Of a stretch of DNA of 64,000 nucleotides, positions 22,649-29,791 are shown one piece after another. The stretch is from Prauserella endophytica (GTDB lineage Bacteria; Actinomycetota; Actinomycetes; Mycobacteriales; Pseudonocardiaceae). Position numbers and translations under genes: made by a program. The stretch's first letter is position 1, and each line of letters opens with the position of its first letter. The stretch covers positions 62,001-126,000 of the forward strand of contig NZ_SWMS01000014.1 of assembly GCF_005146945.1 (NCBI RefSeq). The letters are read 5' to 3'. Under the pieces are notes generated by a model that saw nothing but the letters and a program-made list of their open reading frames with translations, was not told the DNA's origin and did no database searches.

Positions 22649-23463
22649 GCGGGCATCACCTCGAAGAGCGTGGGTTCGGGGGTTCGGTTGGACCACAGGA
22701 CTTCGGTGCGCTCTTGGCGCGTGCCGCCTTGGCCTGTGGTGGTGTCGATGCGGGTGACGTGCCAGCCGTCGTAGAGGTCGGCGTAGAGCGGCGAGTCGTA
22801 GCCGGAGAGCACGACGGAGGCGGCGCAGCCGCGCAGCGCGTCGGCGAGCTCGCGGTGCTGCGCCTCGGTCTTCATCTCGTGCCGGTAGCCGCCCGACACT
22901 CGCGTCGAGCCGAGGTAGGGCGGGTCGACGTACAGGAGGACGTTCGGGCTGCGGCCGTACCGGTCGATGATGTCGAGCGCGGGCTGGCACTCCAGCGACA
23001 CTCCGGCGAGACGTGCGGCGGCGGGCTCGAGCCGCGAGACGTAGGCCTCGAGGTATCCGGGCATGCCGAACACCGAGCCGGCGGGATCGACGTAGTGTCG
23101 CCAGCCGGTCGGCCGCATCTGGCCGCCGCGGCCTTGGGAGAGCAGCACCCACACGCGGCGGGCGCGTTCGAGGTCGTCGACCTCGGCGCCGAGTGCGTAG
23201 GCCTCGAGCTGTTCGGCGCGGGCGTGCGGGGTGAGCGCGCAGACGCGGGTCAGGTCGTCGGGCTGTTCCCGGAGGACGCGCCAGAACGTCATGAGGTCGC
23301 CGTCGAGGTCGTTCACGGTCTCCATGCGGCTGCGTGGCTTGGCGAGCAGCACGGCCAGCGATCCGGCGAAGGGCTCGACGTAGTGCTCGTGGGGTGGCAG
23401 CTGCGCGACGATCTGCTCGGCGAGCCTGGTCTTGCCTCCGAAGTAGGCGAACGGCGGTCTCAT
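22645..23463 (-). CDS. DNA adenine (N6) methyltransferase, Dam-like
   Basis: 272 residues from ATG 23463. Motif I FAYFGGKTRLAEQIV (5-19) and HYVEPFAGSLAVLLAK, then the catalytic DPPY in LLYVDPPYLGSTRVSGGYRH (about 196-215). Order and spacing match alpha-class D12 adenine methyltransferases. It methylates adenine in a specific sequence; in a phage it may protect DNA from host restriction. It overlaps both neighbours by 4 nt. Confidence 0.88.
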   Translation of the reverse strand: MRPPFAYFGGKTRLAEQIVAQLPPHEHYVEPFAGSLAVLLAKPRSRMETVNDLDGDLMTFWRVLREQPDDLTRVCALTPHARAEQLEAYALGAEVDDLERARRVWVLLSQGRGGQMRPTGWRHYVDPAGSVFGMPGYLEAYVSRLEPAAARLAGVSLECQPALDIIDRYGRSPNVLLYVDPPYLGSTRVSGGYRHEMKTEAQHRELADALRGCAASVVLSGYDSPLYADLYDGWHVTRIDTTTGQGGTRQERTEVLWSNRTPEPTLFEVMPA

Positions 23464-23870
23464 GCTGCGCTCGTCTCCTGCTGGCGGTTGCGGGAGCGCG
23501 CGCGGGTGACTGCGCGGCTGGTGATGCCGAGCTGTACGGCGATCTGGGAGGCCGACTTGCCAGCTCGGGTGAGGCGGTCGACTTCGGCGTCGATGTACGG
23601 GTCGCCTGCGACTCGGCGGCCGGAGCGGACGGGCCCGCCTTCGATCTCGTTCCAGCGGCGGACCTGGTCGCGGGTGGGGCCCGTGTCGGGGAGTCCGACG
23701 GCGCGGCGTAGGCGGCGGAGTTCGTGCTCGGGCATAGCTCGCGCGGGCTGTTTCGGGCTGCGGGTGGGCAGCAGCCCGAGGCGTTGGTGCTGCTTGTGGT
23801 GGCCGCTGCATAGGCCGCGGGAGTAGTACTTGTTCGTGCAGCCGTCGAGGGTGCAGGTGCGTTCGGGCAT
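23460..23870 (-). CDS. Zinc-finger and HTH protein
   Basis: 136 residues from ATG 23870. The N-terminus RTCTLDGCTNKYYSRGLCSG followed by HHKQH is a CxxxxC..C..H metal-binding knuckle, as in phage HNH-associated or transcription-type zinc domains. The C-terminus AGKSASQIAVQLGITSRAVT is a helix-turn-helix. It probably binds DNA; it could be a regulator of the genes after it (dam, initiator). The catalytic residues of an HNH nuclease are not seen. Confidence 0.65.
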   Translation of the reverse strand: MPERTCTLDGCTNKYYSRGLCSGHHKQHQRLGLLPTRSPKQPARAMPEHELRRLRRAVGLPDTGPTRDQVRRWNEIEGGPVRSGRRVAGDPYIDAEVDRLTRAGKSASQIAVQLGITSRAVTRARSRNRQQETSAA

Positions 23871-23947
23871 GTGGTGCGGTCCTTGCGTGTAGGGGTGCGG
23901 CCCGCGCCCCGGGGGATCGGGCGCGGGCCGCTGGTCGGGCGGTGCGA

Positions 23948-24202
23948 TCAGATGCGGGGCTGGGGCGATGATGTGGCCGCGGTGTCGCTGTCCTCGCGGG
24001 CTCGTTGGCGCTCGTCGCGCCGTTCCTCAAGCAGTGCGTCATATCCGCCCCGCAGGTGGCCTTCGTCGTAGCCCTGCGCGTAGGCGGATTCGACGATGCG
24101 GGTGATGTCGAAGGCGATCGACGGGGGCGCTTCGCGGAGCGCGTGTCCGAGACGGCGGTGCAGGTCTGGCGGGAGGTACCGGACGGTGATGCGTTCACCC
24201 AC
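23948..24202 (-). CDS. Small hypothetical protein, possible DNA-binding
   Basis: 84 residues from GTG 24202, overlapping the previous stop by 8 nt. GERITVRYLPPDLHRRLGHA, PSIAFDITRIVESAYAQGYD, then a charged helix DALLEERRDERQRARED. The first part resembles a ribbon-helix-helix pattern (strand then two helices), which would suit a small repressor. The 77 bases after it carry a hairpin-prone GC-rich stretch and the next gene start. Confidence 0.5.
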   Translation of the reverse strand: MGERITVRYLPPDLHRRLGHALREAPPSIAFDITRIVESAYAQGYDEGHLRGGYDALLEERRDERQRAREDSDTAATSSPQPRI

Positions 24203-24533
24203 GGCGTGCCTCCTCCGGGTAGCCCGCGGTGAACATGACCCCGGCTCGGCCGCGGACCGGGTCGGCTCGCCAGACGCGCTCGCCGTTCTCGAAACCGTCA
24301 CGCCACCATCCGATGTGGGGCTTGGTGGGCACCAGGTCGTTGCCGAAGTTGTAGTCAATCACCGCGTGGGCGAACTCTCTGGCGGCCTCGATGTCGTGGG
24401 TGCCGAACACGATCACGCCGCAGTCATCGTTGGTCCAGCCGTCGTTCTCCCACGGGAAGCCCACGATCTTGCGCGGCCGGTACGTCTTCCCGTTTGGCCG
24501 CTCGATCGGTGAAAGCGCAAGTAGCTCAGCCAC
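24195..24533 (-). CDS. Hypothetical early protein
   Basis: 112 residues from GTG 24533, 8-nt overlaps with both neighbours. IVGFPWENDGWTNDDCGVIV, AREFAHAVIDYNFGNDLVPT and PHIGWWRDGFENGERVWRAD are rich in Trp and Asp. It looks like a compact alpha/beta protein. No family recognised. Confidence 0.5.
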   Translation of the reverse strand: MAELLALSPIERPNGKTYRPRKIVGFPWENDGWTNDDCGVIVFGTHDIEAAREFAHAVIDYNFGNDLVPTKPHIGWWRDGFENGERVWRADPVRGRAGVMFTAGYPEEARRG

Positions 24534-24885
24534 GGCGCGCCTCCGGAATCTGGCCGTGGCGAGCACCGCGCCATACACCGTTCTTGCTGGCGTGCCGTGA
24601 CTTCGAGGTCGAGACGGCGTAGGCGATGCGCTTGATTCGGCCTTCCTTGGCCCAGATGCCGAGCACGCTGGAGACGAGGTTGCGGTCGTAGCCGGTGCCG
24701 CCGTCGTGCTGCACGAGTCGGTGCACGTCGTCGGCGGTGAACTCGGCGCCCGAGCGTGCAAGGGTCGCGACCGCGGTTTCGACGCGGTGCCGGTCGTCGC
24801 GGTAGCCCTTTTGGCCGGCGGCGAGGTTCGCGGCCTGGCCGGCGTGCCGCTCGCCGAGCCCGAGCGAGAGCTGATCAGAAGGCAT
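24526..24885 (-). CDS. Hypothetical early protein, winged-helix-like
   Basis: 119 residues from ATG 24885. HRVETAVATLARSGAEFTAD, VHRLVQHDGGTGYDRNLVSS and VLGIWAKEGRIKRIAYAVST form helix-helix-helix-strand, a winged-helix layout as in phage replication or regulatory proteins. Basic C-terminus SKSRHASKNGVWRGARHG. DNA binding is inferred. Confidence 0.5.
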   Translation of the reverse strand: MPSDQLSLGLGERHAGQAANLAAGQKGYRDDRHRVETAVATLARSGAEFTADDVHRLVQHDGGTGYDRNLVSSVLGIWAKEGRIKRIAYAVSTSKSRHASKNGVWRGARHGQIPEARRG

Positions 24886-25348
24886 CGGGGCACCCTTCGT
24901 TGTGACCGGACGTGGTCGAGTTGCAGGTCGGGCAGGGCAGGCACTTGCCGCACATGCCGAAGCCGATGAGCTCGCCGGGCCGGTGCCGCATCTTGAGCAG
25001 GCACCCCCATTTCCACGATTCCCAGCCGAGGACGTACGGGCGGCGGCCACGGAACCGGAGGCCGTTCACGCAGCCACCACAGGCGCCGTTCCAGGTGATG
25101 CCGTAGCCGCTGATGATGCCTAGCGCGTAGGCCTGCGAGGCGAGCCATTGCGCGAGCCGCGTGGAGGCGCCAGGGTGGCGGCGGTGCTTGCGGGCATCGT
25201 GGGCGCGCTCGTGCTTGAGCACCACTGCCCAGTGGTCGTCGGCGAGGCACCACGGGCACGGTGCGAGATCGGCGTATTCGTCGTTGTCGTCGACGTAGGT
25301 CGGGCCGTGGTCGCGGTCGCAATCGATTCGCAACAGCTGATCAGGCAT
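24875..25348 (-). CDS. Cysteine-rich phage protein
   Basis: 157 residues from ATG 25348. Cysteine pairs occur at CPWC (31-34), CGGC (90-93), CGKCLPCPTC (133-142) and CP near the end, so several zinc ions may be bound. Between them lie helices (DHWAVVLKHERAHDARKHRR) and aromatic strands (YGITWNGACGG, WESWKWGCLLKM). Not recognised; one of three consecutive zinc-type small proteins in the early operon. Confidence 0.5.
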   Translation of the reverse strand: MPDQLLRIDCDRDHGPTYVDDNDEYADLAPCPWCLADDHWAVVLKHERAHDARKHRRHPGASTRLAQWLASQAYALGIISGYGITWNGACGGCVNGLRFRGRRPYVLGWESWKWGCLLKMRHRPGELIGFGMCGKCLPCPTCNSTTSGHNEGCPDAF

Positions 25349-25769
25349 CGGCCACCTCCGGCAGGTGCACGTCGACCACGAGCGGCGGTTTCGCGCTCGG
25401 TGCGGGGGCTTCGTCCTCGACATCGAGGCGTGCCGTGTTCGGGCTAGCGTCCGTCCACTCGCCGATGTGGTCCGGGTGTCGGTGTTCGCCTGCGTGGCCG
25501 TCGTCGAGCACGCAGCGAAGAACCTGCTCGCGGGTCTCCTGGTCGCGGACGTACGGGTTGTCCTTGAACGGCTGGTGCGTCGAGGTGCATTGCGGCTCGT
25601 CGGGTTCGGTCCACTCGCCGGGCTCGTCGAAGCCCTTCGGCCAGTAGCAGCCGCAGTCCTCGCATTCGAAGCAGTCGTCGACGAAGCTGGTTTCGCGCCA
25701 GCAGATCGGGCAGTCCGGGGCACGTGCTTCGATCGCGGGTGGTGCCGGTCTTTCCTTCGTGTCGGTCAC
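25341..25769 (-). CDS. Zinc-ribbon-like phage protein
   Basis: 142 residues from ATG 25769. CPICWRET (20-27) and CFECEDCGCYWPKG (33-46) make a zinc-ribbon-like head, followed by an acidic region with CTSTHQPF and VLRCVLDDGHAGEHRHPDH. The last segment resembles the actinobacterial C..H..GHEGEHR pattern of small metal-binding proteins. Function unknown. Confidence 0.5.
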   Translation of the reverse strand: MTDTKERPAPPAIEARAPDCPICWRETSFVDDCFECEDCGCYWPKGFDEPGEWTEPDEPQCTSTHQPFKDNPYVRDQETREQVLRCVLDDGHAGEHRHPDHIGEWTDASPNTARLDVEDEAPAPSAKPPLVVDVHLPEVADA

Positions 25770-26257
25770 TTCGCGAACACCCCTTCGTTGATGAGGGCAG
25801 CGAGCATGTTGAGGTGGTGCACGACCACGCCGAACAGCGCCTCGTGTGCGGCCTCGCCGCCGGACTTCTTCGCCACGACGCCGAAGTGCGCCGAGATCAC
25901 GTCGCGAGCTGCGTCGTCGTCACCGTTGAGGTGAGCAGTGACAGCCTGGGCCGCTGCGAGAGCTGACGGATCGTCGGCGGGGTCGCCTTCCTGCTCGATG
26001 ACCCACATGCCATCGCTTGGGAGGCGCCCGCCGTTCAGCTTCTTCACCGCGCCAGCGACGATGAGCGGCCCGACCGCGGCGAAGTACCAGAGGCGCAGGG
26101 ACGCGGCGACGGGGTCGTCGGTGAAGTACTCGTCGAGGGAAGCGGCCATGCCGTCGATGTCGCCGTCGGCGGCTTGGTGGGCGACGCGCAGGAACTCGGC
26201 GGCGATCGTCATGGACTCCTCCGCGCTCGGCGGCTGGTCCTGGTCGTTCAACTTCAT
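25766..26257 (-). CDS. Hypothetical early protein
   Basis: 163 residues from ATG 26257, ATGA overlaps on both sides. Helical: EESMTIAAEFLRVAHQAADG, LRLWYFAAVGPLIVAGAVKK, EALFGVVVHHLNMLAALINE. The hydrophobic stretches are short and probably buried rather than membrane spanning. No function recognised. Confidence 0.5.
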   Translation of the reverse strand: MKLNDQDQPPSAEESMTIAAEFLRVAHQAADGDIDGMAASLDEYFTDDPVAASLRLWYFAAVGPLIVAGAVKKLNGGRLPSDGMWVIEQEGDPADDPSALAAAQAVTAHLNGDDDAARDVISAHFGVVAKKSGGEAAHEALFGVVVHHLNMLAALINEGVFAK

Positions 26258-26451
26258 GCTGCTGTGTCCTCCTTGGACGGTTGCGCGGGTTGGCTGGTGA
26301 GGTGCCATTTGCCGCAGTGGTCGCAGGGGTAGGAGCGGGTTTCGAGGCGGCGGCCGGGTTTGCATTGGGACCAGATGTGGCCGAGTGCCGCATCGGCGGC
26401 GTCCTCGCTCGGCCACTTCCGCTTCCCCGTACAGCCCGGTTTGTGGGTCAC
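26254..26451 (-). CDS. Small zinc-finger protein
   Basis: 65 residues from GTG 26451, GTGA overlap with the exonuclease gene. HKPGCTGKRKWPSEDAADAA and LGHIWSQCKPGRRLETRSYP, then CDHCGKWHLTSQP. A single CxxC...H knuckle (CDHCGKWH) with upstream cysteines is typical of small actinophage zinc fingers that follow a RecB-type exonuclease. Partner role is inferred from coupling only. Confidence 0.6.
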   Translation of the reverse strand: MTHKPGCTGKRKWPSEDAADAALGHIWSQCKPGRRLETRSYPCDHCGKWHLTSQPAQPSKEDTAA

Positions 26452-27446
26452 CGCTCGGGCTCCGGGATCGGCACGAAGGTGAGCTTCTTCGTGTCGCTGG
26501 TCTTCGTGGGCGGCTCCGCGCCGACCTTGCGGTATTCGGCGCGCACCTGGTCGGCGTCGAGCCGTTCCGTGGTGGTGATCGTCCACACGAGCGCCTTCTC
26601 GTAGCCGACGTGGACCGGCTCGGACTTGCCGAACGTGTTCGGTCGGATCGCGTCGAGCGCGCCGACGGCCTCGGCGGCGCGCGCCTTGGCGTCCTTCTCG
26701 TCGGCGCGCGCCTGGTCGAGCTTGCGTGCCCATTCGGCCGCGTCCGGGTGCTCGACGAACAGCACGCTCCGCGCGTCCCGGTCCGGCACGCCACCCGACC
26801 AGCACGCGTCGTAGAACGGGCAGTGGCCGCAGAAGGGGCCGTACGGGTCGTAGTCCCGGTTCAGCATCTCCAGCGGCGTCTCGCGCACCAGCTTGAGCCA
26901 GTTGAGCGCCTCGCGAACATGCATCACGTCGGGCTTGCCGGTCCACCGGTACAGCTCGCCTGTGTCGCGAGCGATGTAGTCGATCACGATCCGGCGCACG
27001 ACGTGGCCCTGCTTCGTCAGCGCGGCCGCATAGCCGTTGGTCTGCCACAGGTGGCCGCGGTCGGGGCCGTGCTCCTTGATGTGCTCCAGCCACCGCGACG
27101 AAGTGGTCTTGACGTCGACCAGGTCGCCGGACCCGGCCTCGTACCGGTCGAGATGGCCAGGGATACCCGCGAACTCGACAGGGTGCTCGACGAGGTCGCC
27201 AGGCGCGGCCGATTCCACGAGTCGCTGCTGCACGGCCTCGTGGATCGCGGTGCCGAGGACGGCCTGCACCGACCCGCCGGGGTTCGTCGGCTCCGTTCCG
27301 GCGAGCCGGAACCCAGCGCGCTTGCGGCAGCCGCCGACCTCCGACCAGCCGAGCTCACGCTGCCGCGAGCGGGGCCGCTGCCGGTCCCACTCCAGCAGCA
27401 GATCTGCCGTAGTGCGCTCCGCGGGACGATCGTTGACGGCGGTCAC
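26448..27446 (-). CDS. RecB/Cas4-like exonuclease (PD-(D/E)XK)
   Basis: 332 residues from ATG 27446, ATGA overlap with the recT-like gene. LGTAIHEAVQQRLVES carries the His/Glu of the nuclease core; AGIPGHLDRYEAGSGDLVDV with the following KTTSSRW gives the D...D-x-K active site; LWQTNGYAAALTKQGH matches the QxxxY motif. FCGHCPFYDACWSG is a cysteine cluster like the [4Fe-4S] site of Cas4/AddB-type nucleases. It probably resects double-stranded ends for annealing by the RecT-like partner. Confidence 0.8.
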   Translation of the reverse strand: MTAVNDRPAERTTADLLLEWDRQRPRSRQRELGWSEVGGCRKRAGFRLAGTEPTNPGGSVQAVLGTAIHEAVQQRLVESAAPGDLVEHPVEFAGIPGHLDRYEAGSGDLVDVKTTSSRWLEHIKEHGPDRGHLWQTNGYAAALTKQGHVVRRIVIDYIARDTGELYRWTGKPDVMHVREALNWLKLVRETPLEMLNRDYDPYGPFCGHCPFYDACWSGGVPDRDARSVLFVEHPDAAEWARKLDQARADEKDAKARAAEAVGALDAIRPNTFGKSEPVHVGYEKALVWTITTTERLDADQVRAEYRKVGAEPPTKTSDTKKLTFVPIPEPER

Positions 27447-28297
27447 GACTGCTCACCGGCTTCGGGGTCGAACAGTCCCGCGATCGGAGAGTCCGGCGAC
27501 GGGGCGGTGTGCTCGCGCTCGATCTCGGCCAGATCCGCGAGCATGTCCGCGTCCGGCTCGGTGACCATGCTCGCGGCGTGCTCGGCATCTACCGCAGCCG
27601 ACTGCGCGACCTGCTCCGAGACCTTGCCCTGTCGCGCGGCCTCGGACGCAGTCTCGGCGTCCACCGAGGCCGCCTCGGCGATTCGCTTGGCGTGCGCCTG
27701 CTCGCGGTCGATGCGCTCGGCCGCCACCTGCGCCAGCGTCGGACGCTCCGGCTCGGCGATCTCCGGCTCCTCGGCGCCGAACCCGAGCGCGACCTCCGGG
27801 CAGATCACGGTCGCGCAGTTCGACACCGCACGCCACAGCAACATCCGCTTCGGGTAGGACTTCCACACGTCCTTCTTCGTGAGCCCGGCCGTGACCGCCT
27901 CGTCCCACGTGAACGTCTCGGTGTGGGGCTCGTCCGTGTCGCCACGCGTGATCGTCACCGTGCACGACTTCGCCGTGTGGTCCGACACCTCCACCCGGTG
28001 CCCGGCCTCGCGCACCTTGGACAGCCACAGCTGCCCGGACATCTGCGGACGGCCGTTCACGACGTAGATCGACTGAATCGCCTGCATCGGCGTCAGCGCG
28101 AGCTGCTGCCCGTACAAGATGATCGCGAGCACGTTCGCGGGCTTCCCGATCAAGTCCTTCGGCAGAATGCTCGACTGCGCGAGCGCAGCCGCGTACCGGT
28201 ACGCCTGATCGAGGTCGTTGAGCTGGCCGACGAGCGGCACCTGCACCGGAGCCTTCCCGGTCTGGCCGTTGGTGGTGGCAACTTCGTTGCTGGTCAT
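27443..28297 (-). CDS. recT: RecT-like single-strand annealing protein
   Basis: 284 residues from ATG 28297, with AAGGA upstream. The RecT/Bet-type core reads DLIGKPANVLAIILYGQQLA, LTPMQAIQSIYVVNGRPQMS and GQLWLSKVREAGHRVEV, and DVWKSYPKRMLLWRAVSNCA near residue 160. An acidic, Ala/Glu-rich tail follows (about 195-284), like the SSB- or exonuclease-interacting ends of such proteins. It anneals complementary strands for phage recombination and replication, coupled to the exonuclease that follows. Confidence 0.82.
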   Translation of the reverse strand: MTSNEVATTNGQTGKAPVQVPLVGQLNDLDQAYRYAAALAQSSILPKDLIGKPANVLAIILYGQQLALTPMQAIQSIYVVNGRPQMSGQLWLSKVREAGHRVEVSDHTAKSCTVTITRGDTDEPHTETFTWDEAVTAGLTKKDVWKSYPKRMLLWRAVSNCATVICPEVALGFGAEEPEIAEPERPTLAQVAAERIDREQAHAKRIAEAASVDAETASEAARQGKVSEQVAQSAAVDAEHAASMVTEPDADMLADLAEIEREHTAPSPDSPIAGLFDPEAGEQS

Positions 28298-28332
28298 GGG
28301 ATTCCTTCCGTGGATTCGTGGGGGAGTGGTGG

Positions 28333-28476
28333 TCACCGGTCGGTCTGCTGGCCGCGGTTCTCGTGCGACTGCCGCACCTGCTCGCGGCACTCCTGCCGCG
28401 TGCGCTCGCGGGCCTCGTCGACCTCCTCGCGGACAATCCGGTCCAAGGTCTCGTTGGCGCGCTTGAAGATCCCCAT
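28333..28476 (-). CDS. Small helical protein
   Basis: 47 residues from ATG 28476, which shares bases with the previous stop (TGATG). MGIFKRANETLDRIVREEVD and EARERTRQECREQVRQSHEN form one long charged helix. Its size and place just before the recT-like gene suggest an accessory role; nothing more can be read. The close coupling supports that it is translated. Confidence 0.5.
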   Translation of the reverse strand: MGIFKRANETLDRIVREEVDEARERTRQECREQVRQSHENRGQQTDR

Positions 28477-28775
28477 CAGTTCGGCTCCCCAGCGATCTCG
28501 ACGATCACGTCGCCGTCGCCCTGCTCGGTGTGGAAGCGGGCCACCGACTCGGCGCAGCCGCGCGAGATGCAGACCTCGGCGTAGAGGTCCGTGCGGGCCG
28601 GGCCGCAGACACGCGCCTCGACGACCGCGCCGACGTATCCGCAGTTCTCGCACTGCTCCGCGTCGATCTCGCCCGGCGCGACGTAGTGGAGGTCGACGCC
28701 CGGCACGTGCGAGAGCTGCCCGACGGCGAGGTCCCGCGTGGTGCCAGGGGTCGCGTACTCTGTGGTGGTCGACAT
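28476..28775 (-). CDS. Small cysteine-containing early protein
   Basis: 99 residues from ATG 28775, preceded by AAGGAG. CENCGYVGAVVEARVCGPAR and YAEVCISRGCAESVARFHTE carry two cysteine pairs, a zinc-ribbon-like arrangement. It ends DVIVEIAGEPN. It is the first gene after the hairpin that follows the Cro-like gene. Function unknown. Confidence 0.6.
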   Translation of the reverse strand: MSTTTEYATPGTTRDLAVGQLSHVPGVDLHYVAPGEIDAEQCENCGYVGAVVEARVCGPARTDLYAEVCISRGCAESVARFHTEQGDGDVIVEIAGEPN

Positions 28776-28813
28776 GCTCGACTCCTTGATGGGTTGGGTG
28801 TTGTCGTCTCCCA

Positions 28814-28854
28814 GAGCCCCCACCAGATGGCTGGTCCCCGGACGGTGGGGGCTC
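28814..28854. terminator. Hairpin after the Cro-like gene
   Basis: GAGCCCCCACC (28814-28824) pairs perfectly with GGTGGGGGCTC (28844-28854). It lies 20 nt beyond the stop of the Cro-like gene in the leftward direction and before the next ribosome site. An early, leaky terminator after cro would separate it from the recombination genes. No long U-tract is present. Confidence 0.5.
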
Positions 28855-28873
28855 GTCTTGTGCTGGGCCGTGG

Positions 28874-29116
28874 TCACTGGACCTCGAAGAAGTCCTCGAA
28901 CCGGCCGCCGGTCGCGCGAAGCACGCCGGACACGAACCGCGTTGACGGCTCGACCGCGCCACGGATCACGCGGCCGACGGTGGACGGGTCGACGCCGACG
29001 GCCGCGGCGAGCTGGGCGTTGGTCTCGTAGCCGTGCTCGGTCATGGCCTGGCGGAAGTCCTTGCGGACGGTGGTGGTGGCCGCGACGGGAGTTGCGCTCG
29101 CGGAAGAAGTTTGCAT
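28874..29116 (-). CDS. Cro-like HTH regulator
   Basis: 80 residues from ATG 29116. The HTH is NAQLAAAVGVDPSTVGRVIR (about residues 33-52), in a small single-domain protein as in phage Cro or P22-type early regulators. It diverges from the repressor gene across a 134-nt control region. The promoter -10 (TATCGT) ends 6 nt before the ATG, so its mRNA is probably leaderless. It likely represses the repressor or early promoters during lytic growth. Confidence 0.75.
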   Translation of the reverse strand: MQTSSASATPVAATTTVRKDFRQAMTEHGYETNAQLAAAVGVDPSTVGRVIRGAVEPSTRFVSGVLRATGGRFEDFFEVQ

Positions 29117-29151
29117 GCATGCACGATATCAAGTGGCATGCATGCACGCAA
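29112..29151 (-). promoter_or_regulatory. Early promoter PE1 with two operators
   Basis: Minus strand: TTGCGT (29151-29146), 17-bp spacer, TATCGT (29128-29123), then ATG of the Cro-like gene 6 nt on. A perfect palindrome TGCATGCATGCA (29112-29123) covers the start and -10 edge. A one-mismatch copy GGCATGCATGCA (29135-29146) lies in the spacer, 23 bp away centre to centre. A weaker half-site TTGCACGGATGTAA lies at 29157-29170. Confidence 0.78.
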
Positions 29152-29213
29152 GAAAGTTGCACGGATGTAATTGGGCGAGACGGGTGAAACAAGATCAACT
29201 CCCAGGGCTCGGC

Positions 29214-29250
29214 TTCCTGACTTGCACGCGTGCACGTACACTCGTGGCCC
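29214..29250 (+). promoter_or_regulatory. Repressor promoter with operator
   Basis: The palindrome TGCACGCGTGCA (29223-29234) lies just upstream of a -10 TACACT (29237-29242); a weak -35 TTCCTG is at 29214, 17 bp away. ATG 29251 follows the -10 by 8 nt, so the transcript would be leaderless. The operator differs from those at PE1/PE2 only at the central T/C and A/G positions, suggesting autoregulation of the repressor with a different affinity. Confidence 0.65.
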
Positions 29251-29664
29251 ATGGGAGACGACCAGAAGTTCCCCGCCTACCTGCGCAGCCAGCTAGACCG
29301 ACATCGGTGGAGTCCAGCCGACCTGTCGCGCGCCAGCGGGCTCAGCGCCAGCCTGATCAGTCGGTGGCTCCACGGCGAGACCACGCCCGGCGTCGAGAAC
29401 GCACGCGCCGTCGCACGCGCCATTACCCGGCCGCTCCTCGAAGTCCTCGTCGCGGCCGGCCAGCTCACGCCCGACGAGGCTGGGCAGAAGGCGAACCACG
29501 TCGACCTCTCGTCCCTGACCGACGACGACCTGCTGGCCGAGGTTCGGCGTCGCCTCCACTCAGCCGATCCCGCACCGACTCGCGCTGACGTGGTCAGTGA
29601 TCCCGGCGACTTCGTCGAGGGTCCGCCGCGGCAGCAGCTCCGTAAGACGCGACGGAAGGGTTAG
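29251..29664 (+). CDS. Prophage repressor, XRE-type HTH
   Basis: 137 residues from ATG 29251; a GTG at 29230 lies inside the operator and is rejected as start. The N-terminal HTH is WSPADLSRASGLSASLISRW (about 16-35), followed by LHGETTPGVENARAVARAI. The C-terminal part is acidic then basic (DVVSDPGDFVEG, QQLRKTRRKG) and shows no S24 peptidase dyad, so RecA-stimulated self-cleavage is not expected. Its position and divergent Cro-like partner make it the likely immunity repressor. Confidence 0.75.
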   Translation: MGDDQKFPAYLRSQLDRHRWSPADLSRASGLSASLISRWLHGETTPGVENARAVARAITRPLLEVLVAAGQLTPDEAGQKANHVDLSSLTDDDLLAEVRRRLHSADPAPTRADVVSDPGDFVEGPPRQQLRKTRRKG

Positions 29665-29791
29665 CCCTGCTAGACGAGTGATCGTCCGCCGTGTGACGTG
29701 ATGAAACGGAAAATTTATCTGGGCTACGACACCCGGGTAGTTACCGCCCGGTAGGGCTAACTTCGTGACCTTCGATCGAGACAAAGGGGGC

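Noticed and set aside
29230-29250. GTG 29230 as repressor start
   Set aside because: The codon is within the operator and upstream of the -10; ATG 29251 fits the HTH protein length and a leaderless start.
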